Shown: positions 41,302 to 55,900 of the stretch, in pieces
Numbering within the stretch: position 1 is the stretch's first letter
Layout of the letters: each line of letters opens with the position of its first letter
DNA from: Saccoglossus kowalevskii
Lineage: Eukaryota > Hemichordata > Enteropneusta > Harrimaniidae
Reading direction: 5' to 3'
NCBI RefSeq assembly: GCF_000003605.2
Contig: NW_003156744.1
Coordinates: 102,265 to 166,264 of the forward strand
DNA: 64,000 bases
Position numbers and translations under genes: made by a program
The notes under the pieces: model-generated
What the model was told of the DNA's origin: nothing
The model's database searches: none
The model's input: the letters and a program-made list of their open reading frames with translations, nothing else

Positions 41302-43902
41302 ATGGCGAGTAGCGATAGTTACGCAACGATCACAAGTACTCTATCTAGCGTGAAATTCCAACAGAGAAAGGTCAAGAACGGTAAAAATGACAAGACAAAA
41401 TCTAAAAAGAAGACCTCCAACATGGAATGTACGCCAGTCGTTGTTGATTTTCGTCGTTTGTTTCAAAGCTCCAAGAGTTCCCTCGATGTTATACCAGGGG
41501 TAAGTTTTCGGCAGTATTTGTAACTTATTGAGGTACTATTCTCATAACACAACACAAAACATTACGTGAGTGACGTAGTTACTGAACACATGTTGCCATG
41601 GAAACCACATGCTAAAAGACGCGATACCACGTGCTGGGATGAAGATCGAGCAGTAGTTATTTTTGTTATGAAGAAATAATTTGTTATAATCACCCTTTAA
41701 AATAACATCAGATCTGATAATGCAAAATTATATCATCACTTACTGGTGTACTTAAAATTAGTTTGTTTCATTTGAAATAAACTACCCTAAATTTCATTTT
41801 TTTATTGCCATTTACAATTTACAACACCCTCCCAAACTTCATTTGAAACCAAAGAAGATGCATTCACTTTCTATAGGAGCCATTTAATAACATACTCATT
41901 TTTAGTTACTGTATTTACCAGTATTGTGATAAATTTTTGTTTACTCTTTTCTTTGTAATTATATAACTTGCCTAATATCCAGTGTTGAGCACTGTGTTAA
42001 AAGCCGGTCCTAAATTTGCTGAGTTCTACACAGTTTTCAAGCATCATCGCTATTTTGTGCATGCATAACTTAGGAAAAATTTAAAAAAAATGGTGAAATA
42101 TGGTATTTGAATTTGTATTACTGTAAAATCTGTATTAGAAGTCAAACCCATTCTTTTTGTACAATTTAGAAAGAAGAAATTACAATTTCTCATATTTGTA
42201 GATGCTCTCATAAAAGCCGCATTCTCTCTGTTGCATTATATCATTTTAATAGAAACCGCGGCTTCTAATAATAGTAGTTATAGCGTTTTCTTTTTAGGAG
42301 GGGTTGCACTTTGCAGAGTGCATGTCAATCTAGATGTGTAGCCATCAAGACTTGTTTTCCGTACCATCTAGATCCAAACTATAGCCTATTTACTGTCACC
42401 ACCATTTTGTTTCGATCACCAAAACAGCAACATTGCAAGTTAAGTTGTTGTCTGGTTTGATGTGTGTATCTGGAGCTAGTTTCATGATTTGAACAAGTTA
42501 GGTTAAACCAACCTCAACCAGAGATATCAAACTAATAGTGACAGATTCAAACACGTCAAATATAGAAGATTATGATGCAATTACCTTTCAGTTCATTTCA
42601 TCCAATCATAAAAATATCTACAGCATATCTAAGTTATCTATACAATATGTAAGTACTGTTCGAACGCAGTTCGAAAACGGGGACTTATGTTTTGACCTCT
42701 GTGCGTGTGTGCGTGCATGTGTGTGTGCGTGCGTCTGTGCATGCGTCCAGACCTGTATCTTAGAAATGCCTGGACCAATCACAATCAAACTTCACACATA
42801 CTTCATACATGATATTATACATATGCATGTCAATTTGTTTCACGATCTGATTCAAGATGGCCGAATGGCGGCCATTTTTGTGCTAAAAATCATCAAAATC
42901 AAACATTTTCCAGCTGTTTACAGATGGATTTTGTTCAAACCTTGTATATATGTTGGACATTATAGGACCTTGATGCACATCATTTTCTTTCACGATCTGA
43001 TTCAAGATGGTCGAATGGCGGCCATTTTTGTGCTAAAAATTCTAAAAATTAAGCATTTCTCGGCTGTTTACAGATGGATTTTGTTCAAACTTGGTATATA
43101 CATTAGACATTATGGGACCTTGATGCACATCATTTTGTTTTACGATCTGATCCAAGATGGCCGAATGGCGGCCATTTTTGTTCTAAAAAATCCTAAAAAT
43201 TAAGCATTTCTCGGCTGTTTACAGATGGATTTTGTTCAAACTTGGTATATACATTAGACATTAGGGACCTTGATGCAAATAATTTTATTATATCAGATAA
43301 GATTCAAAATGGTCGACTTTTCGTGCTAAAAAATCCTAAAAATCAAGCATTTCTCGGCTGTTTACAGATGGATTTTGTTCAAACTTAGTATATACATTAG
43401 ACATTATGGGACCTTGATGCAAATAATTTTGTTTTTCAGATAAGATTCAAAATGGTCGACTGGCGGCAATTTTGTTTTAATGATTGGGCTTCTAGAGCCA
43501 TATCTCTTATATGCTTTGACTGATTATATATTCAAATTTTATATATTCATTATACATCATGTTATATATATATATACATGTATTCAAAATGGCTGATTTT
43601 GAATGCTGTTCCAGAGCAATATCTCTCAATATGGACAAGTACTTGTTTGACGATCAGATACAAATGTCAATGATTTTAATTAATGTTAAAAAATCATATT
43701 CCTGACATGGTTATATTTCAGCTATATTACTATAAATAAAACTATATATCTTAAATTTGATAACTAACGGGGACTGTGCCATGCATGGCTTGTGAAATAT
43801 TTGGATTTGAATGAAAGCTGATATATGGTATTTACAAATTGTTATAAATATGTTTATAATTAATTAATTATTTAATTGTTTAATTAATTATTTTTTTTAT
43901 TT

Positions 43903-43965
<63 letters not shown>

Positions 43966-46900
43966 TTCATTCATTCATTCATTCATTCATTCATTCATTT
44001 ATTCATTTATTCATTTATTTATTTATTTCAACCCTTTTAAACTAGAAGCTCACCAATAGAAGTACATAAACAGAAATATATCACAGTAACACATGTTGTG
44101 TGTTACAGCTCTATATATGGTCTAATTCCACTAGCCACTGAAAATATTTATTCATTTCAGTGATTCAGATGCTAACTTGACCTCAACAATTCAATAGTAT
44201 TTTCACAAAATATCCTAAATTTGTTCAATCTTTGTAGACAAATATCCATAATAATTAGAAATGTCCCATGATGCTAGTTGCGATTTTGGACAAAATATTT
44301 TAAGCCAATTTTGAGACAACTGTACTCCAAAATTTATTATTTGTCTGTGTTTTATTATTATATGTGATGAATCAGAGACATTATATCCAGTCTGAATTAT
44401 TCAATTGCTCATTTGTTGAAGTTGGAACAGCTGTTTCATTCATATAACATGTATTGGTATTATATAAATAAACAATACCACCTAGCACCATGTGCTACTC
44501 TCCTTCTACTTAACTATTCATTTAATAAGCAATTTATATAAACTACAGCGATGTGATTGGTCATATGACATACTTATTTCATTGAAGTATGTGCATATGG
44601 GCTGATAAACCATACAGTAACGTTAAATTCACAATTGCTTTCAATCATCATTTGATGTTTTTATACAATTACAAATAAATCAGTGTTCTCCCCAGGAATT
44701 TTTACCACTGTTGCGGCCTAATTTGCATATAATTTGCATATCATTTACATAATAATAGAAATTGACCAAAGCACATTCACACCCACACAATAAACAACAT
44801 ATATTTAAAAAACAAAGTGGCAGATATTTATTTGCTTCACACAGTGTTATAAACACTTTTATTTTGGGCACTTTTGTAATATTATGAGCTCCGTCACAGT
44901 GGAAATATATTTTTTTTTGGAGTCAAAATATTACGTTCCACAATATAGAAGAGTTTGAATTTAAAAATTTAACATTCTCGAAATGCAAATGCTGCAGACT
45001 AAAAAGAAACAAATAAATTGTAAAAGGTTAAATGAAATTAATTTGAAACGTTTGAGCCAGGATATTGTTCACGACTTTCATGATCTTAATTACTACAAAA
45101 TTCTCCTTCAAAAAATCGACCACGTAATTATTTGGCGGATTCCTGGTTATTATTCCGATCATCAGCTTCTACAACGAACAAATAACACTTCCAAACGATC
45201 ATCAAAATTACGACGTGACATAACTTACTTCGCGATGTTATACACAGGTTATACCAATAATTCCTCTTACTCAGTCATGATGCCATGCAAAAATTAAATA
45301 CTTTTTTTTTATATGAGAAAAACATAAAATTTGAACGAGTTTTATCGGGAGAAGTTATTTTTGATCACTCGATCACTTCGGTGAAAAACACAGACCCGCC
45401 ATGATAGTTATGACGCATTAGTTGACCGGCATGTGTCCTTTGACCCGGTGGGTCAAAAACGCCATTAACGAATCAGAATGCCGCATGGTAATGCCGGTAG
45501 AACCCGAAGTTTTCCGATGATCGTGATCATAAAATTACATTGCGGAAGTAAAGCGATGTCGTAGCACGANNNNNNNNNNNNNNNNNNNNNNNNNNNNNNN
45601 NNNNNNNNNNNNNNNNNNNTTTACAAAATTGACTTGTATTGTTCAATCGCGGGACTATGTCTATTGTTTACAAATTATTATCCACGACTGGCAGGATGCA
45701 TGTCGGTCGGTACGTAAGTATAATAACAATATGGCAATAGTCCTGGTCGGAAGCGTTTCCGTGGTGGTCGCTAATTTTGAGTGCCGGTCGGGCCGACAAG
45801 TGTGACGAGATCCCTAATGAAAAAAGCACTGTGGCGGTCTTGCTAATCACCGTGGCGGTGTCAGACCAGTGTGGCGGCAAATCGAAGCACTGTGGCGGGA
45901 CCGCCACGCTGTTTACATCCTGGGGAGAACACTGGTTTTTTTAGTACTTGAAGAAAAAAAAAATATTATTATGATCACAGACCCATTTTCTTCATTTTTA
46001 TCAGTATTTATAAATTTCACATTTCAACTGACCAATGGAATAACATTAGAACATTTTCAAATGATGTCACTGCACACTGTGGTAGTTGATTGGTTGGTTG
46101 GTTTTATTCCAATTGCCATTGAAATTTTTAAATATTGATAAAAATCAAGCAAATGGGTTTGTGGTCATTATATTAAAAGCTGCAAGCTTAAAATTGTTAG
46201 CATATTGGTTCGATGCACTTGAAATGCCACCAAAATGCTTTTTTTTTTCTGGCAGGTGCCTCTATTGGAGACTTTCTAAAGCCAAAAAAAGAAAATTTGG
46301 TTCTTGTCTTCTTAGCAAATACAGGCATTAAAGCATATACCCTAGGAACTATGATTAATGGTTTATTTGGACCGACCGATCAATCTTCCTTTGAAACAGA
46401 AAACAAACATTTTTCCAATGTGCTGTATGTGGTGCAGTTTACCTGTACACAAAAGCGCAGTTGATGTGCAGGTATCAAATGGAAGTGTATAATAACGAGA
46501 AGCAAAACTAATTTTTGTTTCGTTCCAAATAGAGAAACAAATAACATGACCCTTTATGTGACGATAATGTTGTGTCATTAAAATTAATATTCTATATTGA
46601 TCTATATCTGCAAACAATTAATGACCAAAAATGCTTAAAATACCTTTTTTTTTCATCATGTATTTCACACTGACAGAATAAACACAGTGAATATGCAAGG
46701 CATCAGTCTAGAATATTCTTTTATAAAATTTTACTTGATTATGGGTTTTTTTTCATTTGAAATCAGGAGGGGCTTGCTGAAGTAGGTTTTATGCAAATAT
46801 TTTACTCAAATATGCCAGACGACATTTTTATTCACATTTGTTTTTACATTGCATAGTCATTATGGTAATGTTTGCTTTTCTTTTCTTCCTTCACATTAAC

Positions 46901-49900
46901 TTTTTTCGCCAGCTCTAGTTTTCAATTTGTATACATATAGCAATAAGTTCTGTGATTGGTTGCTATGGACAGAAGTGCATCCAATGATCCTTGTTATAAA
47001 TATTTACATGTATATAAATGTTTATTTATATATTTATCTATTTTTCAGGTTTCAAATAAGCACCTACTACACACTGTAGTAGCTTTATATGATAACAGTC
47101 TGCCAGACATTACTCCAGAAGTGTTATACGCAACAGTGTGTGATAAATGGGCCAGGACATTATTACTTCTCAGGGACACTCAAGGTATTGCATTGCTTAT
47201 TACTTCATGCCATATATCTGTTTTGTAGGGTCTACGTTTCTGCATGGTTACCAAATAAGATAACTGTGGTTTATGCTTATGACCAGAGATAATATTGCAC
47301 CAGTTGCTAGGTTCAAATCACACAAATTAAATAAATAAGAAAATTATATAACTTTTAAATTATTTTTGTCTTGAACTACTTGCTTGTATAAATACAGAAT
47401 TAAGACTACTATACCAATTACTTTCATTTTACTAGTTTAATTTCTGCTGAAAATCACTGTTTTGGTATTTTCACTGATTTGTCATAAATTACAATCATTA
47501 GGGAAAATAAATATTTTCACTGGATTTTGGTTTGCACTTCCAATATGGCAACTGTGATGTCATAATCAGTCATCAATGATGTCATAATCAGTCATCAGTT
47601 ATGTCATAATCAGCAACTATGATGTCATAATTTGATTGTTTACTGTTTACAGTGATTGGATAACCGAAGGAAGACCATGAGGTCTAAAATATGATTTGTC
47701 ATTTTTGCCTTCAAAGACACATCTTTATATATATAAACTTTTGAAATAAAGACCTGATTTTTGAGTCATAGCATCAAAATTGTAAAAGGGATGTATATAA
47801 ATGTAGCATCTGCATAATTAATGCAGGCAGCTCTTGTGAAATAATCTTTTAAGGATATGCCTTTTGAAAACTTAGACAAGCCGGTAGGCTGATTGGTGAT
47901 CCGCTTCGCTCAAAATACAAACAACATGTTTTCGGCTGTTGCCATGGTAGGACATTAACATGAAGCTAACGTCGGTTTACAACTAAAACCGGGGCCCCAT
48001 ATACATTCAGTCTTCCGAAGTCACTTCACTTTATTACTACCGGGTAGTGCATAACTTTTTATTTCTGACTGTTTTGCGATTGTATTTCTAGATTCTTTGA
48101 TTGAATCATAGACAGTATAGTAGGAAATACAAGCAACTCCAGTGATTCTACTGTAACAGAATGGGCTGGAAAAAAGTTAAGCTGATTTACGCTAACTGTT
48201 AGCATAAACAAAATTTTTATTTTTATTTCTCGTAAAATGCGTGTTTTTTAGGTGGCTAGGTTGACGAGTCGCCTAAGGTATTCTAGTCTTTGCGAATATA
48301 TTACAAAATGGTGGTTATTGATCATGAGTTTGCATATGTAGATGATTTGCTCGATGTTCGATGATGGTCGAAATGACAGTGAAGAAGATCCAAACACAGT
48401 AGACACAGCCATTCATGCTAACAACCCTGTTTGGGATTCAGAGCTTGAGCAGCAACCCGGAAAGTAGTAGAGATTTGCGTTTTCTTGATCATCACGTAAA
48501 AAAAAACTTTGAAACAATTTGAAATGCTAACAAAAAAACGAATATAGTGTCAGTGAAAATAACATAATAAAGAGAATCGTGCCTTTTTTTAACAGTATTT
48601 GAGTTATTTTGTTGAAAACACAGGTACAAACTTAGACACTCGTTTCGGTTTAAGGACTGAATGTGTAGCCAAGATGGCTACTGACATGAAAACAGACGGA
48701 TTGAAAGTACATTTGAAAAAAATTGCAAGGCAGAGAACAATAAACACCAACATAGTCGGTGTAAAATAATATAATAAGAAGATTTATGCATCATGAAAAC
48801 AAAAATATTCAAATATTTTATCAAAAATGGGGTACAAACTGTAAGTAACATTTTGCTACCACCACATTTACCGGTAGTTGACATGTACGAAACATCACTG
48901 TTGTCTGAAACTAACTTTCAATTTTATTAAACAGGAACATATATATTAAAATTAATATTTACTAGAGGACCACGGTCACAAGAACAACTGATAACTATTG
49001 TGTGTTTGAAAGATGCGTATTCCGGGAAGAAAAAAAATCGTTTATGGAGAGATACTTGTAGTTCGATACGAAAGTACTGACATAGCATCGAAGTAAATAT
49101 GACATCATTGTTTACTTGCTCATTGTAATATTCCAGCCCAGCTTGCTTTGGCATCTGGCGTTTGACTTTGATGTTTGCTGCAGTTGCATGTCTTTCTTAC
49201 TACCGCGGTATACTGTCTGTGATTGAATGCAGCATTTACATCTCAATCAAAGTTGCATTGGGACTTACATTAAATCGACCCAGCCAAAAAAATCACAGAG
49301 GAGTTAAAAAGCTGTTCCTGGTGAAAAATTATCCCAACTTTGAGATCAAATTTCTTGGTAATGAAAAAGAGATATAAAAAAAACAAATAGTAACTTTGTT
49401 CCCACACTCAAGCTGAGTAGAATGAGCTATGTCTGAGATTTGTATTCCTAGATTTGTGGGGGGGGGGGGGGATACATTTGGCACGAAGCTATTCAAAAAT
49501 CTTTTTCTTTTTTTTTCTGTTGCCATGGCTACAGTGGACCAAGAATTTCCCCCCAGATTTTACCACCTAACTAAAGTGGAGGTGTGACCTGCCTGCCAAG
49601 TTTGGGTAAAATAAAAAAAACACATTAATACATGAAGACACTGTAAATCAAACACACGCACACAAAAGTGATTTTAAGGGCAATCCTAGTAGAGTGGATC
49701 AACATTATGTCATTATAAGGAAAATTTTACATTTTTGGAAATTCAACAACCAATACAGCCTAAAACATTACTTAAACTGTGTTTCACTCCCAGAATTTCT
49801 CTTCCAAAATTTTCTGCACTTCTGAACCCTAATTTTGTAGCCAACAGACAAAATTTGAGTAAATGGGACTATTTTGTGATGAAAATCGGGGGAACTGGTG

Positions 49901-52900
49901 GTTGAACGGTTAAAATTAGATAATAGCTGTCTGTTTTTATAAGAAAATTTCTCTACAGGATGCTTGAATGTATTTTGATAGCCATTATAGTTGCTATCTG
50001 TCCAGGGACTTCCTGTTCACTGCTAAAAAAAAATCTAGCAACAGTCCCTCACAAAATTTGATTTTTTAGAAACAAAACTCAGCATGGCCAAAAACACCCA
50101 GACTTTGTTCAGTTAAACAAATTAAACGAACGAATAAAAATTGAGAAGAAATCTACATTATAGGTCAAGAAAATAGTCTTATTAGGTAGGCCTCATGAGA
50201 TCTTATCAGGAAATTAAGAATAAGGAATCAATTTAAGATCACATTAAACAGACAATGTTATTAATTATACTGTATAGGCATAACTTATTCCCTGAGTTGT
50301 AATTTCGCTATTTTCGCGGATAAGTAAAATTTGCTAAATTAAATCCACATGAACATAACTATAGAACTCATTGTTTATCTGCTAAATTCTCTGAATTAAA
50401 ACGCAGTGAATACGCTCAAAACATCAAAAGTGAAATTAAATGTCAGTGAAAATAAATGATTTTACATTAAGTGGTATGGCCTTGGAAGGTGTCCCCAGGT
50501 ATTGCAGTGACATCATCTATCTGTGGCATTATATGTTATAATGCCATTTTCATATATCATATCATATATTTTTGAGATATTTAGAATATATGCATTAATT
50601 ATTCACAGGGTTTTAATTTTGTTATTTTTGTTGATATGTAAAATCTGCTAAATTGAATCCACATGAAGATGTAAAATAACAATGGAACTCCCTGGCAAAT
50701 TGATGAACTTAAACCCCAGTGAGCATGATCAAAGTACCAAAGTAGTGCCAGTGAAAACAAATGGTTTTACAGTATTTGCTTACTGTATTTGCGTTATTAG
50801 CGTATCTTCAATAGAAGCATATATAAAAGAACAAAGACATTTATTGTATTCTGAAATCATTCAGATATGGCTTTTTATAACAATAGACAAATTGTTGTTA
50901 TTTATGTAAGCAGAGAAAATACAGTATTGTAGTTTGGATCATTAAAATGCGACCTATTTCAACAATAGACGTACCTCTGTCTATTACATAGGTTTATACA
51001 ATGTATACTACTAATAGAGTAAATACAGTGTATGGATTTGTTATAGTTATGATAACATAAAAGCTAGTGAATAAAATGTACTTAATACTATTTATTTTTC
51101 ACACCATTCCTAGATGTAATAGCTGAGATAAATAGCCGAGAATTTGATAAGAAAGAGAAAAGTGAGCAAGAACCCATTGTGAATGGAGACATAGAGAAAG
51201 ATGATAAGGAGGAGAAAGTTGAAAAGGAGGACAAAGAAGAAGAAGCACGTGTCGGTAGATTTGCTGATGTCTTCAGTGATACTGATAGTGAAGATGAAGA
51301 AGACGATGATAGGTGAGATTTGTTATCAACTAATTTTACTTGAAATCTATTTAGTATTTTGAATGGAGATTCATTTGAAAATAAAATCCTGGAGACTTGT
51401 GTTTTTGACTATCCTAAGCGAAGACATTGTCTTTTGAGTTTTTGGTTGAAATCAATTAATTACCTGAATATGACCTACTTGTGCATAATCGTAATTATGA
51501 GCAAAATATTTTGAATAAACAAGATATGGTAATATATGATGATGATGATCGCATTGTACATTTCAACACATACTGATATTTTCAATTCAAGCTCCTTTCT
51601 CAGCTAACAGGTGTTTTTTCTAAGTTACAAAAATATTGCCTTGTAGATATTTAATTCACTGATACCTCTGACTCTGCCAGGGTGATCACATGACCTAGGC
51701 CTACATGTTAATACCTAGGTTGCAATATAGTTTTCAACAGAAAAAATTATAAACTATGTATGTATGTATGTATGTATGTATGTATTTATGATAATGCAGA
51801 TGTATGTCAAGGCTGGTCAGGAATTATTTTATAGTCTCTCCTGTAGAACATCAATCAATTTCTGGTGTTCCCAGGTGCATGTCTGTGTTACATATGTCAT
51901 CATCCATTAATCCTTCATTACATTCTCTAATTTTGTAGTGAAAGTGAGGAAGAAGATTACTCTGAAGGCATTGGGGATTTTTTAAAAGTTGTGAGAAAAA
52001 GAAGGAAAAACAGAAACTCCAGGAAAACACATGATCAAGATATTCAGCCAGAGTTTGTGGGAATTGAAAATAGACTGGTTGGGTGTGCAACATGGGAAAA
52101 GTCACATGTGTGAGTACCAAGCACAATTTTGAATTCTCATGTTATTCAGGAAATCCACTATGCAGTTTTCAGGTGAAAAACAAATCAGTTTTGTTTATAA
52201 AGACACTTGAAAATTGTTGCTGTATTATTATCTACGTTTTGTGAAGGTTATGTTTTTCAGAACCTATGGTATTAGGCTAAAAAGAATGTACTAGTATATA
52301 CAGGGCCCTTTCGCTATGTCATGCCTCAGTAAGTCGTGATTTCGGCTAAGTCACAGGTAGTTGGATGACTCCCAAACAATTTTCACTGGGAGAAATAATG
52401 TAATTATTCACATCATCTCATATTAACATGAATACCTTTAATTTCAGGAGACCCGGCGAAAAAATAATCCAGATTGATTTATTAGTTGTGAGGAAAAGAT
52501 ACAGAAAGTGGGGAATTGGCAAATATTTACTGCAGGTATGGCCATATATAGCAATATTCTTTTATATATGCACATGATTAGCATAATTGCATATAATTAG
52601 CATAATTTTGCATGTTATTAGCATCTATAATGAAATTTACTATAAAAAATTCACTTTTGTTCTGATTTTATTTAAAATTTCTCAAACAAGTCTCAAACAA
52701 GTTTAAGGATCATGGTTTTTGTGTTAAAAAATCAAAATCAAAATCATATATCTGTTACTTGTTACTTGTTACTTTTGACTTTAATAGCATCGATAAAGAG
52801 CCATTGTTCGAAATGTCTAGTTATTTTGAATAGAGTTATCAACTTTTCATCCCTGATTTTGCCACTTTAAAATACTTTCATATAAAACTGCAATTTTGCA

Positions 52901-55900
52901 TTACTTTCAGAGCATGAAAGACACATCACTGGTCGGTTTATACGATTCAATAGTAGTTTACGCGGACCATTCTGCGATGGATTTCTTTGCAAACTATGGT
53001 TTCAGTGATGATTATGTCCTTAATAGTAAATATAAAGAAATTGCTGATAACTGGACAAATAGTACTTTAATGTGTTACATTCCACCATTTACAAGTAAGT
53101 ACATTGGAGTGGAATTAGTACATGACAGTTTCAATACTTGCGTTATTAGTAATGTGTACACTTCTATAAATGACATAGGTGTATCTGTGCTTGAATTACC
53201 CAGCATACAATAATTTGATTTCTCTGAACTTCCATCTCTGGTTGCAGAAGGCTGATAACCATGTCACACAAATAACTGCTGCCATAATACAAATGATATT
53301 GTTGCCATGGTGCAAGTAACTGTTGTTGCCATGGTGCAAGTCAATGGGGTTTTCCATGATGTGTGATGTTTTCTTCTGATTGTCTTCAGCTACTTTTCAG
53401 TCCATTGCCAGTTTGTTCTCTCTCATGCAGCATGAATAAATATGACCTTATTAAATGTGCATGTAATTCTAAGTATCCAGTCATTGATGCAGTTATATTC
53501 CAAATTAATATGAAAAATACTATCCTGATTGCTTTAATACTTGGTATGTAGGTGTACTTTGAGTAGACCATGTCAATTCCATGATATTTTCAATTCTCTA
53601 ATTTTAGTGAATATCTGTTTTTCATGTACTATTAAACCAGATATTTTAATGTTTCTACACCTAAAATAATCTGAATGTATTACATGTGTCCTTCTAATAG
53701 AGATGTACAAATGCTATGTATCTTTATCTTTGCTCATCAAGAAATGTACATCTATTTCTAGCCGTCCAAAATTCACTCTATCACATTCCCTCTATCACGT
53801 GACCCTATGTATGAAAACCTCTCTAAGAGATAAGTATGAACACTGCCCTCTATCAGCATAGCTATGGTAACACCCTTTCACTATAGATAACAAAGTAAAA
53901 TGATGATTTATTCAAATCCTGATGATCAAGCAGTTCTCTGCAGTTATTTAAAACATCTATATAGTTTCTATGTGAACTATGCTTTGTAGCTGCTCAATTT
54001 GAAATCACGCCAATTAAAGTGTATTTCAGGGTGATTTGACATGCAATAAATTCTTAAACTTTGTAACTCATAGCATCTATGTACAGAAGTAAAGTTTTAT
54101 CATCATCAAATAGTGAGCAATGTTATTCACACTTATCTGGGTCCAACTTTTTCTCTAATTTCTGTTTACTCTGCTTACAGCCCAGACAGTGCTTGGTGAA
54201 ACAGACCATGAATTCGATCTGAAACTGTTGGATCTTGAAATGCAGAAATGGTCAGAAAGAAGCAAAGAGGCGTACCAGGCACAGTATGCATGCATGGCTA
54301 GAATGAAGAATGAAGTCATCGCTCTCAAAGCATTGGTAAATATTTAATTTAAACCAATTTACATACTGTGAAAATAAATTTTTTAGCAGTGACCATTTTA
54401 AAAGGGGATGGTGTGCATTTTTTTGTTTATCACTGTGAACATGTTGCTTCAATTTTTTTGACTTTTGAGAGTCAGTAAAAATCATGAAATTTTGTAAAAA
54501 ACCTAAAGGTCCTAAAAAGTTGGAGCCACAGCGACTATCAGCAAATTTTACCACTATGAATACCATTAAATTTGTCTATTTTTTAAATTCATGTAAAACT
54601 CAATGGTAATTCATTTCTAGCTATGCATGTTCATTTGCACTATTAGGATAATATATAACCTGACATTAACCTTTTTATTCTCATTTCATATCACAAAGCT
54701 CATTTTTAAATAAATGTGTAATATAAAAATACAAAATTTTTTACACAAAACCTCAGTTGATAATATTTCAGCCAGAATTGATTTTTGCTTAAAAGACATT
54801 TTTCATGCTCAGTATGGAATTTATTTGCACTGATTTTTGACAAGTTGAATGCAAAGTATAAAAAAAAAGGTATATTCACTGGAATCTAGTTTCCTTGAAT
54901 CATCAGCAGCAAAATAGCGAAAATAAAGTATTTTACCTTACAGTAAATGAAAATCATTCTCCCTAGTTTAGTTCTGCTGTCTCTATCCCAGAATTTATTG
55001 CCAATGTTTATTTTTTGTTTGTCCTTCATGATTTGGGAAAAATGCTATTGACTGACAAAATCTGTTACGGTAATTGTGTTTAATTTTAGGCCGCTTCACA
55101 ACAAGACGTCATATCATACCTACAGAGTGAAGTCACAAATTTACAGAGATCCAAATTCAAAATGGGTGAGTTCAAATCATGTCATGTGTGTGAATACTAA
55201 GTTAATAACATTACTTACTGATGCCAATTTTTCTCATTCATTTTGGCTATCCATGGAAGCTTTCAACAGATGATGTATTGACAGCTAGAAAGTGCTGCAG
55301 AACTTGCATATTTTTCTCCATTCTTTATAATCTATGTAAAAATAAGAAACAACAACTGCCACAAGATTTTTTGATTTTCCCTGAATCATGGAATTCCTGA
55401 ATATTTGTCTTTCACGGCTTAAAGTTTAGAGTATTGTAATATTGTCAAGTCTTTTCCTATGCTTGTAATAAATTAATTTTGTTCCAAAATAATATACTAT
55501 AAAATAATTGCTCCGTTAGTATCACATGTGCTTATGTAAATTTCAGATGTGTTTCTATCAAAATGACTAATATTTTCATGATTCAGTATAAAACAAATGC
55601 AATTTTTGGTTTATACACATTTCTGTTGCAGATTGGCTTTTAATAGAACAAATATGGTATGGAAAATGAAATAAAAGAAGTAACAAAAATTATTACAAAG
55701 AAATTGTTATTTTTGTAATATTCAGTATATATATTTCTTTCTCTGTATTTTTTTTTTCTCAGAAAAAGAATTTCTACAATACCGGTTGTTGACATTAAAG
55801 ACAGGACTCTCAAGCTCGTTAAGTGGGGTTCTTGCTGATGCATATGGTAAAGAATCATTTCAAGTACACCCCCAACCCCTTCTAACCCCTCCCAAACCCC

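Larger units (their letters stand above)
44681..45934 (+). mobile_element. hAT-like DNA element, copy 2
   Basis: Same CAGTGTTCTCCCCAGG ends as the copy at 18047-19545, in the opposite orientation, in intron 1 of the GNAT-PARP gene. It contains an open 104-codon frame (44983-45297, beginning MQMLQTKKKQINCK) and CCGCCAC-rich DNA at the right end. A 50-N gap (45570-45619) interrupts it; the intact copy has roughly 320 bp at this place. No clear target duplication is seen. Confidence 0.8.

Noticed and set aside
42538-43203. 221-codon open frame with 50-residue repeats
   Set aside because: It lies wholly in a repeat whose 150-bp period is a multiple of three, so it stays open by chance. A copy at 59533-59856 has the same frame for the same reason. 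No known domain.
53094-54181. Splitting the GNAT and PARP parts into two genes
   Set aside because: The exon ends at phase 1 with a strong GTAAGT and the next begins at phase 1 after a good acceptor; there is no poly(A) or start context between them that explains the exon pair better.
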